A DNA stretch of 8,438 nucleotides, from positions 1-8,438 of the forward strand of contig CAZSLZ010000134.1 of NCBI GenBank assembly GCA_964607865.1. The letters are read 5' to 3'. The position numbers and the translations under genes are program-made. Of the stretch, positions 1-6,564 are shown piece after piece. Under the pieces are notes generated by a model, which did not search any database, was not told the DNA's origin, and worked only from the letters and a program-made list of their open reading frames with translations. Each line of letters opens with the position of its first letter. Within the stretch, counting starts at the first letter, position 1. Source of the stretch: CAZSLZ01 sp964607865. Its GTDB lineage: Bacteria > Vulcanimicrobiota > JAJTBE01 > CAZSLZ01.

Positions 1-425
1 ATTTCCATATTCCCCAGGGCTATTTTTGCCAGGCCTGGTTTCTTGAAAATTTTCTCTTCAATATACAGACATTCCCGGTACCTTTTCGCAGCGGGCATCC
101 ATCTTTTCTCCTGTTGCAGTTTCTCAGCTTCTTCAAATTTAATTCTATAATGTTCTTCAAGCTTTTCTCTGGGCATGTCTTCCAGATGGCCATAAATCCA
201 GTCTAATCTAAGCTGAACCTGTCTGCCCCGGTTATCCACAGCTTCCTGCCCATGAATTCTTATCAGCATGGCTGCCAATTGTTCGGGTTGTGCCAGCTTC
301 AAATAAATGCTATCAGGAGTGGATGATATATTGGGGGCAGGTTCATCTTCTTTCTTTGAACAACCGCCCGTAAGTAAAATTGTAATAATAGAAAGAATTA
401 AAAACCACTGCTTGAAATGTTTCAT
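1..425 (-). CDS. Putative lipoprotein with a TPR-like segment (N-terminal part, runs off the left edge)
   Basis: An open minus-strand frame runs from an ATG at 425 to the window edge, so about 141 residues are visible and the C-terminus is missing. The N-terminus is a lipoprotein signal: MKHFKQW followed by a hydrophobic stretch and LLTGGC, with Cys at residue 24 as the probable lipidated residue. The box is slightly unusual because two glycines precede the Cys. The next residues are charged (SKKEDEP) and then low in structure, as in a tether. The visible rest is helical and charged. The segment around EEAEKLQQEKRW and AAKRYRECL resembles one tetratricopeptide helix pair, suggesting a protein-interaction role at the outer face of the cytoplasmic membrane. 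AAGGAG lies 12 nt before the ATG, rather far but usable. The gene is divergent from the operon starting at 686. No specific function can be given. Confidence 0.75.
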   Translation of the reverse strand, partial: MKHFKQWFLILSIITILLTGGCSKKEDEPAPNISSTPDSIYLKLAQPEQLAAMLIRIHGQEAVDNRGRQVQLRLDWIYGHLEDMPREKLEEHYRIKFEEAEKLQQEKRWMPAAKRYRECLYIEEKIFKKPGLAKIALGNME

Positions 426-539
426 AAAGGATTGAAACTCCTTGATATCTGTGAATTAACGCTAATACATATTTAAGAGAAAATGAATCTATCCTTTATT
501 TATCAGTAATTTTTATATTGTTTTTATAATTTTTTTTAT

Positions 540-569
540 TTGAAAATATTACATAAATGTTAATATAAT
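540..569 (+). promoter_or_regulatory. Sigma-A-type promoter of the four-gene operon
   Basis: TTGAAA (540-545) and TATAAT (564-569) are separated by 18 nt in an AT-rich region. The -10 box is perfect and the -35 box matches four of six positions. Transcription would start near 576, giving a leader of about 110 nt before the GTG at 686. It is the best promoter match in the divergent intergenic region (426-685). I found no equally good match pointing at the lipoprotein gene on the other strand. Confidence 0.7.
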
Positions 570-581
570 TGAAATATTACA
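540..581 (+). repeat. Near-perfect direct repeat bracketing the operon promoter
   Basis: TTGAAAATATTACA (540-553) and TTGAAATATTACA (569-581) differ by one inserted A. The first copy contains the -35 hexamer. The second begins at the last base of the -10 hexamer and covers the likely transcription start. A repressor bound to both copies would occlude the promoter, so the arrangement could be an operator pair. The region is AT-rich and the repeat could be accidental. Confidence 0.5.
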
Positions 582-601
582 AGCTTGGGAGGAGTTTTAT
601 T

Positions 602-625
602 TTGGCTGATCGAAAGAAACCGTAA
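602..625 (+). CDS. Possible 7-codon leader peptide (MADRKKP)
   Basis: A TTG at 602 opens a frame of seven sense codons ending in TAA at 623-625, predicted peptide MADRKKP. It is reported only because GGGAGGAG at 587-594, the strongest ribosome binding site in the divergent region, lies 7 nt before the TTG and has no other start codon in range. It lies inside the predicted leader transcript, 60 nt before the first operon gene. It could be a regulatory upstream frame, or the stub of a decayed gene. I see no attenuator hairpin or run of regulatory codons beside it. Confidence 0.35.
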   Translation: MADRKKP

Positions 626-685
626 ATATACACGGATTATATTTATTATGGATAAAAATCATTATTAAAGAGAGGAAGGCGAGCA

Positions 686-3130
686 GTGAAAACAAGAATA
701 ACCAAAGTTGCAAAGTTAATGCTGGTAGTATTTGTTGTATCAATACTGCTTACCACGGCTGTTTATGCTGTCAGTAAATCCTGGTCAGAACAGCATTTTT
801 CCGAGGAAGACGGTATAGTGATAATCGGAAATGAGAACAAATTTGCCCGGGTTTACGCTGTGGATCTTAACCAGAACAAAACAATCTGGAATGTGCGAAT
901 GCCGCAGAGCCAGGATGTTTCCATAACAGTTGAAAATGATGTGGTTTACCTGGTGGGAAAACAGGACATGGGATTGGACAAGACCATAAAAGCCCATGAG
1001 TATAAAGGAGGCAAGACTCTCTGGCAGACCAAGATTAAAGATTATACAAGGGTAACCCCGGTTTTTACCGATGAAGATACCCTTTATTTTGGCGCCGAGC
1101 TTCCTTTCAGAACCATAAAACAGTCGGCAATGTATGCCATAAATAAAGCTGATGGATCCTTAAAATGGACATCTTCTCTGGGTGTGGGTACCGTAAAGGA
1201 TATTCATCGCACTCAATCCGGTGATTTTCTTGCCATAACCCAGAGCGAAATTACCGAGAACGAAAAGATACTCCGAAAGGTGAAAATAACCAGTATCAAA
1301 AAGGAAGACGGCAGTGAAAAATGGCAGCAGGAATTGGAAGGCGATTTCGCCGCCACTCCTGCAATTCGAGTTGAACCTGGCGGTACCGGTGAATATTTAT
1401 ATTTTTTAAACCGCCATATGATGGGCCGGGAAACAATTCATGATTTTTATTCTCTGAGTATGACAGAAGGAGAAGAAACCTGGAAATATCCAATGACCAT
1501 GGAAGAAGTGGTGTATGGGGAACCGGTTTTTTACAAAGATAAAGTTTTACTTTTTACCACCAGTGGTAAAATCGTTTGCCTCAGCCGGGTGACCACGGAA
1601 ACCGATGAGATTCTGCAATGGGTCCAGGACGCAGAAGGCCTTTTTCTGCAGGCTCCCATAGTAAAGGGTGAAAATATTTACACCGTGGTAACCAATACAG
1701 ATGCCGAAGGCAATATAACCAGCAAAATTGCCGCTTATTCCCTGGAAAACTGCGAAAAATTATGGGAACATCCCATTCCCCACATGGTAGAAGTGCCAGT
1801 CACCGTGGGTGATGATTATATAATTTACAACTATCAAACATCTGAAGATAAACCCATAGAAGGCGAAAAAAGTAAAACCAGGCCGGTTTTCAACCTGAAA
1901 CTGGTGAAATTGAACCTGGAAAATGCTGAAATTCAATGGGAAAAAGATATACCTGGCAAGTTGGATGCTCCGGTTACCGTTCAGCAGGATTTTGTTTTCG
2001 CCCCTGTGGTTTACAAGATGGTGCCCGAGGGAAGAAAAGATGAAGTTACAGAACACGCCTTGAAAGCCATGGAGCTGGAAACAGGCAGCGAGAGATGGGG
2101 TTTTACCGGGTCCAGCCTTATAACCACCGAACTGGAAATTATCGGCGAAACTGTGGTTTTTGGAACCAAAAATGGCTATTTATATACTATTGGCAAGGAT
2201 GACGGCAAATTGGTTCATAAGTTCTTTGCCGGCCTGGATAACGCCATTGACACTGCCATCATACGTTACGACAACAAGGTGGCATTCGGCACCCAGGATA
2301 TGAAATATTTCATCCTGAATGATCAGGGCAAAGCTTTGTATTCATTCACTGCCAAACCAATCTTTGCCATTCATAAACTTGCGATTTTCGTTGGAACTGT
2401 TATTCTTATTGGTGCCCTTTCCTGGTATATTTACCAGGCCCGATCAGGCCAGGAAATGTTCATCAGAAAAATTGCCGGTTTGAACGCTATTGACGAAGCT
2501 GTGGGGCGTTCCACCGAGATGGGCCGCCCGGTGCTTTACATTACCGGCCTTGCCGACGTGGAAGAAATTCAGACTCTGGCATCGTTATCGATTTTAGGGC
2601 ATATTGCCCAGAAAACCGCTGAATATGATACTCCGCTGGTAGTGCCCTGCTGCAGGTCCGTTGTGATGAGTACCGCCCAGGAAGTGGTCAAGGAAGCCTA
2701 TTTGAAAGCAGGACGTCCTGATACCTTCAAGCGGGAAAACATTCACTACCTGACTGATGACCAGTTTGGTTATGTGGCTGGTGTTGACGGTATTATGGTT
2801 CGCGAAAAACCTGCCGCCAACTTCTATATGGGTAAGTTTTATGCCGAGTCTTTGATTCTGGCAGAAACCGGCCACTCTACCGGAGCGATTCAGATTGCAG
2901 GAACTGCGGAAGCTTCCCAGCTGCCGTTTTTCGTGGCAGCCTGCGACTATACCCTCATTGGTGAAGAACTTTTCGCTGCTTCAGCCTACCTTTCCAAGGA
3001 TCCGATGCAGATTGGTTCATTAAAAGGACAGGATATAGCCAAAGCAATTATTTTATTTGTGATAATAATAGGAAGTTTGTTGACTACCTTTGGAATTGAT
3101 TGGGTAAAATATTTATTTGCCACTCAGTAA
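686..3130 (+). CDS. Membrane-anchored PQQ-type beta-propeller protein with a C-terminal membrane-bound alpha/beta domain
   Basis: 814 residues, GTG start with GAGGAAGG 6 nt upstream. A basic N-terminus and hydrophobic stretch (about 9-29, ending AVYA) form a signal peptide or anchor. Residues about 45-555 are a PQQ/BamB-like beta-propeller: blade-closing motifs of the type 'A-x-D-G-x-x-x-W' end in Trp at 68, 113, 161, 213, 266, 312, 360, 418 and 471, followed by two degenerate copies near 505-513 and 545-554. A membrane helix (about 564-583) leads into an alpha/beta domain (about 598-783) with RPVLYITG at 614-621, REKPAANF at 706-713, AACDYTLIGEE at 751-761 and LKG at 779-781, then a last helix (about 786-806). 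The positive-inside rule puts the propeller outside and the alpha/beta domain in the cytoplasm. I believe the latter matches Pfam DUF6754 (from memory). Function is unknown; such propellers usually serve as scaffolds or sensors. First gene of a four-gene operon. Confidence 0.9.
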   Translation: MKTRITKVAKLMLVVFVVSILLTTAVYAVSKSWSEQHFSEEDGIVIIGNENKFARVYAVDLNQNKTIWNVRMPQSQDVSITVENDVVYLVGKQDMGLDKTIKAHEYKGGKTLWQTKIKDYTRVTPVFTDEDTLYFGAELPFRTIKQSAMYAINKADGSLKWTSSLGVGTVKDIHRTQSGDFLAITQSEITENEKILRKVKITSIKKEDGSEKWQQELEGDFAATPAIRVEPGGTGEYLYFLNRHMMGRETIHDFYSLSMTEGEETWKYPMTMEEVVYGEPVFYKDKVLLFTTSGKIVCLSRVTTETDEILQWVQDAEGLFLQAPIVKGENIYTVVTNTDAEGNITSKIAAYSLENCEKLWEHPIPHMVEVPVTVGDDYIIYNYQTSEDKPIEGEKSKTRPVFNLKLVKLNLENAEIQWEKDIPGKLDAPVTVQQDFVFAPVVYKMVPEGRKDEVTEHALKAMELETGSERWGFTGSSLITTELEIIGETVVFGTKNGYLYTIGKDDGKLVHKFFAGLDNAIDTAIIRYDNKVAFGTQDMKYFILNDQGKALYSFTAKPIFAIHKLAIFVGTVILIGALSWYIYQARSGQEMFIRKIAGLNAIDEAVGRSTEMGRPVLYITGLADVEEIQTLASLSILGHIAQKTAEYDTPLVVPCCRSVVMSTAQEVVKEAYLKAGRPDTFKRENIHYLTDDQFGYVAGVDGIMVREKPAANFYMGKFYAESLILAETGHSTGAIQIAGTAEASQLPFFVAACDYTLIGEELFAASAYLSKDPMQIGSLKGQDIAKAIILFVIIIGSLLTTFGIDWVKYLFATQ

Positions 3131-3169
3131 AGAATTCAGTAAAATCAAAGTTGTAAAAGGAGCAAGGTA

Positions 3170-3814
3170 ATGAGAAGAGAAATTCCGATGATGATTGCAA
3201 CCATAACGGGTATCATTATGATTGTGGTATTCTTTGTGCCGATGATGGAAGACTGGAGCAACATCTTCCTGAAATGGTTCAGTGTCATCGCAGGTTTTGC
3301 CCTTATTCTGGGTGCCCTGAGCCTGGTTGTAGTCAATTTAGATAAAATTGCCCGTAAGCGAAAGGGCTGGGGTTATAATGTAGTGTTGCTGGCAGGGCTG
3401 GTAACCATGGCATCTCTGGGAATATTCAGATCCATGGAAATCGGTACCCCATTTAACTTTCTTTTCCGCTATGTTTATACACCTTTATCTGCCACCATGT
3501 TCAGTTTGCTGGCATTTTATATCGCCTCAGCAGCATTCCGGGCCTTTAAGGCCAAAACCCTGGAAGCAGGGTTGTTGCTGGTAACAGCATTTCTGGTTAT
3601 GATGGGCCGTGTGCCCCTGGGCGAAATAATATGGTATAAAATTCCATTGATTCAAATGATACCTCTTAACTCAGTTATTGAAGACTGGGTAATGGGATGT
3701 TTCAATACCGCCGGCCAAAGGGCTATTATGCTGGGCGCCTCAATCGGCATTATTTCTGTATCAATGAAGATTCTATTGGGAATAGAAAGATCTTACCTGG
3801 GCGGAGGTGAATAA
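3170..3814 (+). CDS. Six-helix integral membrane protein, second gene of the operon
   Basis: 214 residues. The ATG is preceded by AAAGGAG at 3156-3162 with 7 nt spacing, and the gene starts 39 nt after the propeller gene. Hydrophobic helices lie at about residues 5-25, 35-57, 68-86, 101-123, 129-147 and 183-203. Between the last two is a mostly amphipathic stretch containing GRVPLGEIIWYKIPL and the polar turn FNTAGQR. The protein ends GIERSYLGGGE. Arg/Lys-rich KIARKRKGWG (59-68) marks a cytoplasmic loop. The conserved-looking parts are the polar residues of the last loop and the ERSYLG tail, not a known transporter or enzyme signature. The final codons (GGC GGA GGT GAA) also form the ribosome binding site of the next gene, so the two are probably translationally coupled. 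I do not recognise the family. A structural subunit of a membrane complex with its neighbours is the likeliest role, by inference. Confidence 0.85.
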   Translation: MRREIPMMIATITGIIMIVVFFVPMMEDWSNIFLKWFSVIAGFALILGALSLVVVNLDKIARKRKGWGYNVVLLAGLVTMASLGIFRSMEIGTPFNFLFRYVYTPLSATMFSLLAFYIASAAFRAFKAKTLEAGLLLVTAFLVMMGRVPLGEIIWYKIPLIQMIPLNSVIEDWVMGCFNTAGQRAIMLGASIGIISVSMKILLGIERSYLGGGE

Positions 3815-3817
3815 TTA

Positions 3818-4645
3818 GTGATTAAAAAATTGATGAACCTTGACAGGAGAATTATCTTTCTTCTGGTTTTACTGGCAGTAATAATTCCCCTGATAAAACC
3901 TCTGGGCCTGGAGTTGAAAACCAGCCCACCGGTGGAAAGTATTTATAGCTACATTGAAAATTTACCCGAAGGCAGCGTTATTCTTATGAGTTTCGATTAC
4001 AGCCCTTCAACCCGTATTGAACTTACCCCCGCTGCCGAAGCAATGGCGCGCCATGCCTTCAGAAAGAATCATAAAATTGTGGCAGTAGCACTCTGGCCCG
4101 ACGGAGCCCAGATGTCCAGGGGAGTCCTCGCCAACGCCGCCAGAGAATACGGCAAGGAATACGGCAAGGATTATGTAAACCTGGGGTATAAATCCGGCGG
4201 ATCGGTATTATTAATGAGCCTCAGAAGCGGATTTGCTGCCAATTTTCCCACTGACGTTGACGGTATTCCAATCACTGATTTGCCTCTGATGAACGAAGTG
4301 AAAGATTATTCACAGGTCGCGCTGGCTTCCAGTTTCTCTGCCGGTGTACCCGGTATGAAAGAGTATGTGCTTATTGTCAGCACCCAGTTTGGAGTTCAGG
4401 TAGCAGCAGCCTGCACCGCAGTTTCAGCTCCCGAAATGTATACCTTTTTAAACTCAGGACAGTTAATGGGGTTGATGGGCGGACTTAAAGGCGCTGCCGA
4501 ATATGAAAAATTAATGGAATTCAACGGCGAAGCGCGTAAGGCTATGGACGCCCAATCAGTGGTTCACCTTATGATTGTGTTGTTCATTGTGTTTTCCAAT
4601 GTAATTTATTTTATTGACGAATACCAGAAAAAACAAGCTGGTTAA
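3818..4645 (+). CDS. Membrane-anchored alpha/beta domain protein, apparent paralogue of the C-terminal domain of the first gene
   Basis: 275 residues, GTG start 3 nt after the previous stop, with GGAGGTGA 7 nt upstream. There is a basic N-terminus, one hydrophobic segment (about 13-31), a soluble alpha/beta domain (about 35-245) and a C-terminal membrane helix (about 249-267) followed by DEYQKKQAG. The domain has a strand SVILMSFDY, a helix with AMARHAFRK (His79), LRSGFAANF (Arg136, AANF 140-143), QVAAAC (Cys199), Glu206 and LKG at 223-225. These occur in the same order as in the C-terminal domain of the gene at 686, with R-x3-AANF and the Cys-to-Glu distance of seven residues identical. I infer common ancestry. 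EYGKEYGKDY at 110-119 comes from a 12-bp tandem duplication. The domain is not a family I can name; the Cys and His could be functional but no catalytic signature is clear. The charge pattern would put this domain outside, opposite to the prediction for its paralogue, so topology is unsettled. Confidence 0.85.
   Translation: MIKKLMNLDRRIIFLLVLLAVIIPLIKPLGLELKTSPPVESIYSYIENLPEGSVILMSFDYSPSTRIELTPAAEAMARHAFRKNHKIVAVALWPDGAQMSRGVLANAAREYGKEYGKDYVNLGYKSGGSVLLMSLRSGFAANFPTDVDGIPITDLPLMNEVKDYSQVALASSFSAGVPGMKEYVLIVSTQFGVQVAAACTAVSAPEMYTFLNSGQLMGLMGGLKGAAEYEKLMEFNGEARKAMDAQSVVHLMIVLFIVFSNVIYFIDEYQKKQAG
4145..4168 (+). repeat. 12-bp perfect tandem repeat inside the third operon gene
   Basis: GAATACGGCAAG occurs twice back to back (4145-4156 and 4157-4168) in frame, encoding EYGK-EYGK, followed by the similar DY. 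Both copies are identical at every base, which suggests slippage or a recent duplication rather than old constraint. Confidence 0.8.
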
Positions 4646-4680
4646 CCAGGATATAGAATTTTGAAAGGAGTACAAAACAG

Positions 4681-5463
4681 ATGATTTTGCAGGCAAACAT
4701 TGCAGCCATAACCAGTATGTTGCCCGGAGGCTTTTTCGCCCAGGCTGCTGCAGTAGCAAAACCCTTTACTACCACAGAAATTGTAGGAACCTGGATAGCT
4801 GCGGCATTAACTATATGCATATTCAGCTTTCTATTTGAAGATAACCCACTGTATAAATTTGCAGAGCACCTATTCGTGGGGGTATCAGCCGGATACTGGA
4901 TGGCAACAATTTTCCAGAATGTGATAAAGCCCAATCTGGCAGGAAATATATATGAAGCCGCCATGCTTCTTTCCAAAGAAGGAACTTTTAACGTGGAAAA
5001 GTGGTCCTTCGTAATCGCCGGTGTATTAAGCATAATGCTTCTTTTAAAACTGGTGCCCAAAATATCCTGGATTTCCCGCTGGCCCCTTTCATTTATGGTA
5101 GGTATCGCCTCGGGGCTGGGTATCGTACTTACCATGGAAGCCTTTGTTTTTAAACAAATCGATGCAACCATTATAAACCTTATTGTCCGCCACGCCGATA
5201 ACACCATCGCCTGGGAACCCACCATAAGGGCGTGGATGATTGTCATCGGGGTGTGTTGTAGCTTACTCTATTTCTACTTCAGTGTGGAACATAAGGGGTT
5301 GTTCTTCGGAACCACTTCCCGGATTGGAGTTTTTGTTCTGATGATGGCATTCGGCGCAGCTTTCGGTTACACCGTAATGGCCCGTGTATCTCTCCTGATC
5401 GGCAGAATGTTATTCTTCAGGGATGATGTCTGGCCTGCGATAAAAGCTACCTTCGGGGGCTGA
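4681..5463 (+). CDS. Seven-helix integral membrane protein, last gene of the operon
   Basis: 260 residues. GAAAGGAG at 4663-4670 lies 10 nt before the ATG, and the gene begins 35 nt after the previous stop. The first 27 residues are moderately hydrophobic and Ala-rich and may be a further membrane segment or signal. Clear membrane helices follow at about residues 33-50, 60-80, 107-124, 132-152, 179-198 and 214-238. Notable motifs in or beside helices are FEDNPLYKFAEHLFVGVSAG (after the first clear helix) and GYTVMARVSLLIGRM near the C-terminus, where an Arg pair lies within or at the edge of a hydrophobic stretch. The loop at about 81-106 is amphipathic and probably outside. I recognise no transporter, channel or enzyme family. 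Its place at the end of the operon, directly before a terminator, supports membership in one membrane complex. The antisense frame here (211 codons) is a shadow. Confidence 0.85.
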   Translation: MILQANIAAITSMLPGGFFAQAAAVAKPFTTTEIVGTWIAAALTICIFSFLFEDNPLYKFAEHLFVGVSAGYWMATIFQNVIKPNLAGNIYEAAMLLSKEGTFNVEKWSFVIAGVLSIMLLLKLVPKISWISRWPLSFMVGIASGLGIVLTMEAFVFKQIDATIINLIVRHADNTIAWEPTIRAWMIVIGVCCSLLYFYFSVEHKGLFFGTTSRIGVFVLMMAFGAAFGYTVMARVSLLIGRMLFFRDDVWPAIKATFGG

Positions 5464-5484
5464 CGGATAACTACAGTGATAATC

Positions 5485-5511
5485 AAAAACCCCGCAGTTT
5501 GCGGGGTTTTT
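5485..5511. terminator. Bidirectional intrinsic terminator between convergent genes
   Basis: AAAAACCCCGC (5485-5495) and GCGGGGTTTTT (5501-5511) form a perfect 11-bp inverted repeat around a 5-nt loop, 21 nt after the operon's last stop codon and 25 nt past the stop of the converging zinc-ribbon gene. The outer A5/T5 pairs supply the U-tract on either strand, so it can end transcription from both sides. Confidence 0.92.
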
Positions 5512-5536
5512 AATTGTTTTGAAAAACTATGTTTCT

Positions 5537-6466
5537 TTATTCTTCGTCTTCATCTTCATTATCTTCATCGAATTCTCCCTCCAGAAATGCCTCGAAAAAT
5601 TCTTCTGCGGCCAGTTCCAACTCCTCTGGGCTATGCAGATTTAGAATTATCCCCGAAAGTTGCTCCTGGGCCTGTAAGAATCTGTTCAGAGCTTCGTGTA
5701 TCAATTTATCGTCTTCGCCGTTATAAGCCTCCATTTTCTTGAAGGCTTCCAATAATTCTTTCCTGGAGCTATCTATGTTATCAAGGGTTGCTTTTTTAAA
5801 TTTAGCTACTTCTTCTTTAAACTGGGTTTCACTTAGAATGCCCATTTTGAATTCCCGGGCCATGTTTTCGGGGATATTGGCATCACCCATAAAGGGGCTT
5901 CCAGTGGCATCCTTGTTTATTTGCTTAACCAGTTCAATATACTTTTCCTCGCCCATTTCACAAAGCATTACTCCATATCTGAGGTGGCCTTCATCTTTAC
6001 TGCCGGAGAAAAGCATAATTTCATTCAATCCCATGTGAAACAGATATTCTATATCCCCCAACCTGGCAGCCACTATTTTTTCATAATCTTCAACTTCTAC
6101 GGGAACTTCTTCCAATTCAGAAAAAATCATTGCAAAAGCTTTGCTCAGATTTTCTTCAATAGAACCAATTATTTCGGGCACTTCCTCTGGGGGTATCTCA
6201 CCAGAGGCTATCTTGTCGGTTATGGGTATTAAACCGCTGATTATCTCACCACGCCGGGGTATGGGAAAAGGCTGTTCTTCAACTCCAATTTCTGCTTCAT
6301 CGGAAGAAGCATTTTCACGGAGTTCTTTGGTATCAATCATAACCAGTTTATTTTTGAAAGTCTTTGATTTAGACATGCAGGCCGGGCATATGCCGCCGTC
6401 ACTGTCTTTCAGGACTTTCCCACAGTATGAACATTTTTTAATATCTGACATATTCAACACTTCCAT
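5537..6466 (-). CDS. Zinc-ribbon protein with a helical middle and acidic C-terminal tail, function unknown
   Basis: 309 residues from the first ATG (6466). An in-frame ATG at 6451 (MSDIKK) gives 304 and is equally plausible: the first start has only AGAGAAAAAG upstream, the second has GGAAGTG. The N-terminus is a four-cysteine zinc ribbon, CSYCGK then GGICPAC (Cys12, 15, 27, 30 in the long form; CxxC-x11-CxxC). It is followed by a polar linker and a Pro-containing stretch (EEQPFPIPRRGEI). From about 85 the chain is predicted to be largely helical and strongly charged, with several Met/Phe-rich amphipathic segments. It ends in an acidic tail, EGEFDEDNEDEDEE. There are no membrane segments and no signal, so it is probably cytoplasmic. 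Zinc ribbons of this type often bind nucleic acid or protein, but the acidic body argues against simple DNA binding. I do not recognise the family. It has its own possible promoter (6497-6525) and ends at the bidirectional terminator. Confidence 0.88.
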   Translation of the reverse strand: MEVLNMSDIKKCSYCGKVLKDSDGGICPACMSKSKTFKNKLVMIDTKELRENASSDEAEIGVEEQPFPIPRRGEIISGLIPITDKIASGEIPPEEVPEIIGSIEENLSKAFAMIFSELEEVPVEVEDYEKIVAARLGDIEYLFHMGLNEIMLFSGSKDEGHLRYGVMLCEMGEEKYIELVKQINKDATGSPFMGDANIPENMAREFKMGILSETQFKEEVAKFKKATLDNIDSSRKELLEAFKKMEAYNGEDDKLIHEALNRFLQAQEQLSGIILNLHSPEELELAAEEFFEAFLEGEFDEDNEDEDEE

Positions 6467-6496
6467 CTTTTTCTCTTATATTTTAACTTAAACATA

Positions 6497-6525
6497 ATTA
6501 TTTTATTCCCTGTATAAAAATTCAA
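6497..6525 (-). promoter_or_regulatory. Possible promoter of the zinc-ribbon gene
   Basis: On the minus strand TTGAAT (6520-6525) and AATAAT (6497-6502) are separated by 17 nt, four and five of six matches to the sigma-A consensus. It lies just past the terminator of the upstream phosphoesterase gene and about 30 nt before the first possible start codon, where a promoter is needed. AT-rich sequence makes chance matches common. Confidence 0.4.
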
Positions 6526-6526
6526 C

Positions 6527-6557
6527 AAAAAAAACATGGCTTCATAAAACCATGTTT
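6527..6557 (-). terminator. Intrinsic terminator of the phosphoesterase gene
   Basis: On the minus strand AAACATGG (6557-6550) pairs with CCATGTTT (6539-6532) around a 10-nt loop and is followed directly by a U-tract (A-run at 6527-6534 on the plus strand). It begins 7 nt after the stop codon of the phosphoesterase gene and separates it from the zinc-ribbon gene. Confidence 0.8.
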
Positions 6558-6564
6558 ATAAAAA

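Noticed and set aside
561..579. TAATAT-N7-ATATTA inverted repeat over the operon transcription start
   Set aside because: It consists only of A and T within an AT-rich promoter and overlaps the -10 box, so it is weaker than the direct repeat reported in the same place.
4611..5246. Minus-strand 211-codon frame opposite the last operon gene
   Set aside because: It lies inside a well-supported membrane protein gene with good ribosome binding site and operon context; the antisense product has no recognisable domain and is a shadow frame.
5476..6491. Several plus-strand frames opposite the zinc-ribbon gene
   Set aside because: They are Ser/Phe/Leu-rich antisense shadows of Glu/Lys-rich coding sequence, overlap one another, and one runs through the terminator hairpin.
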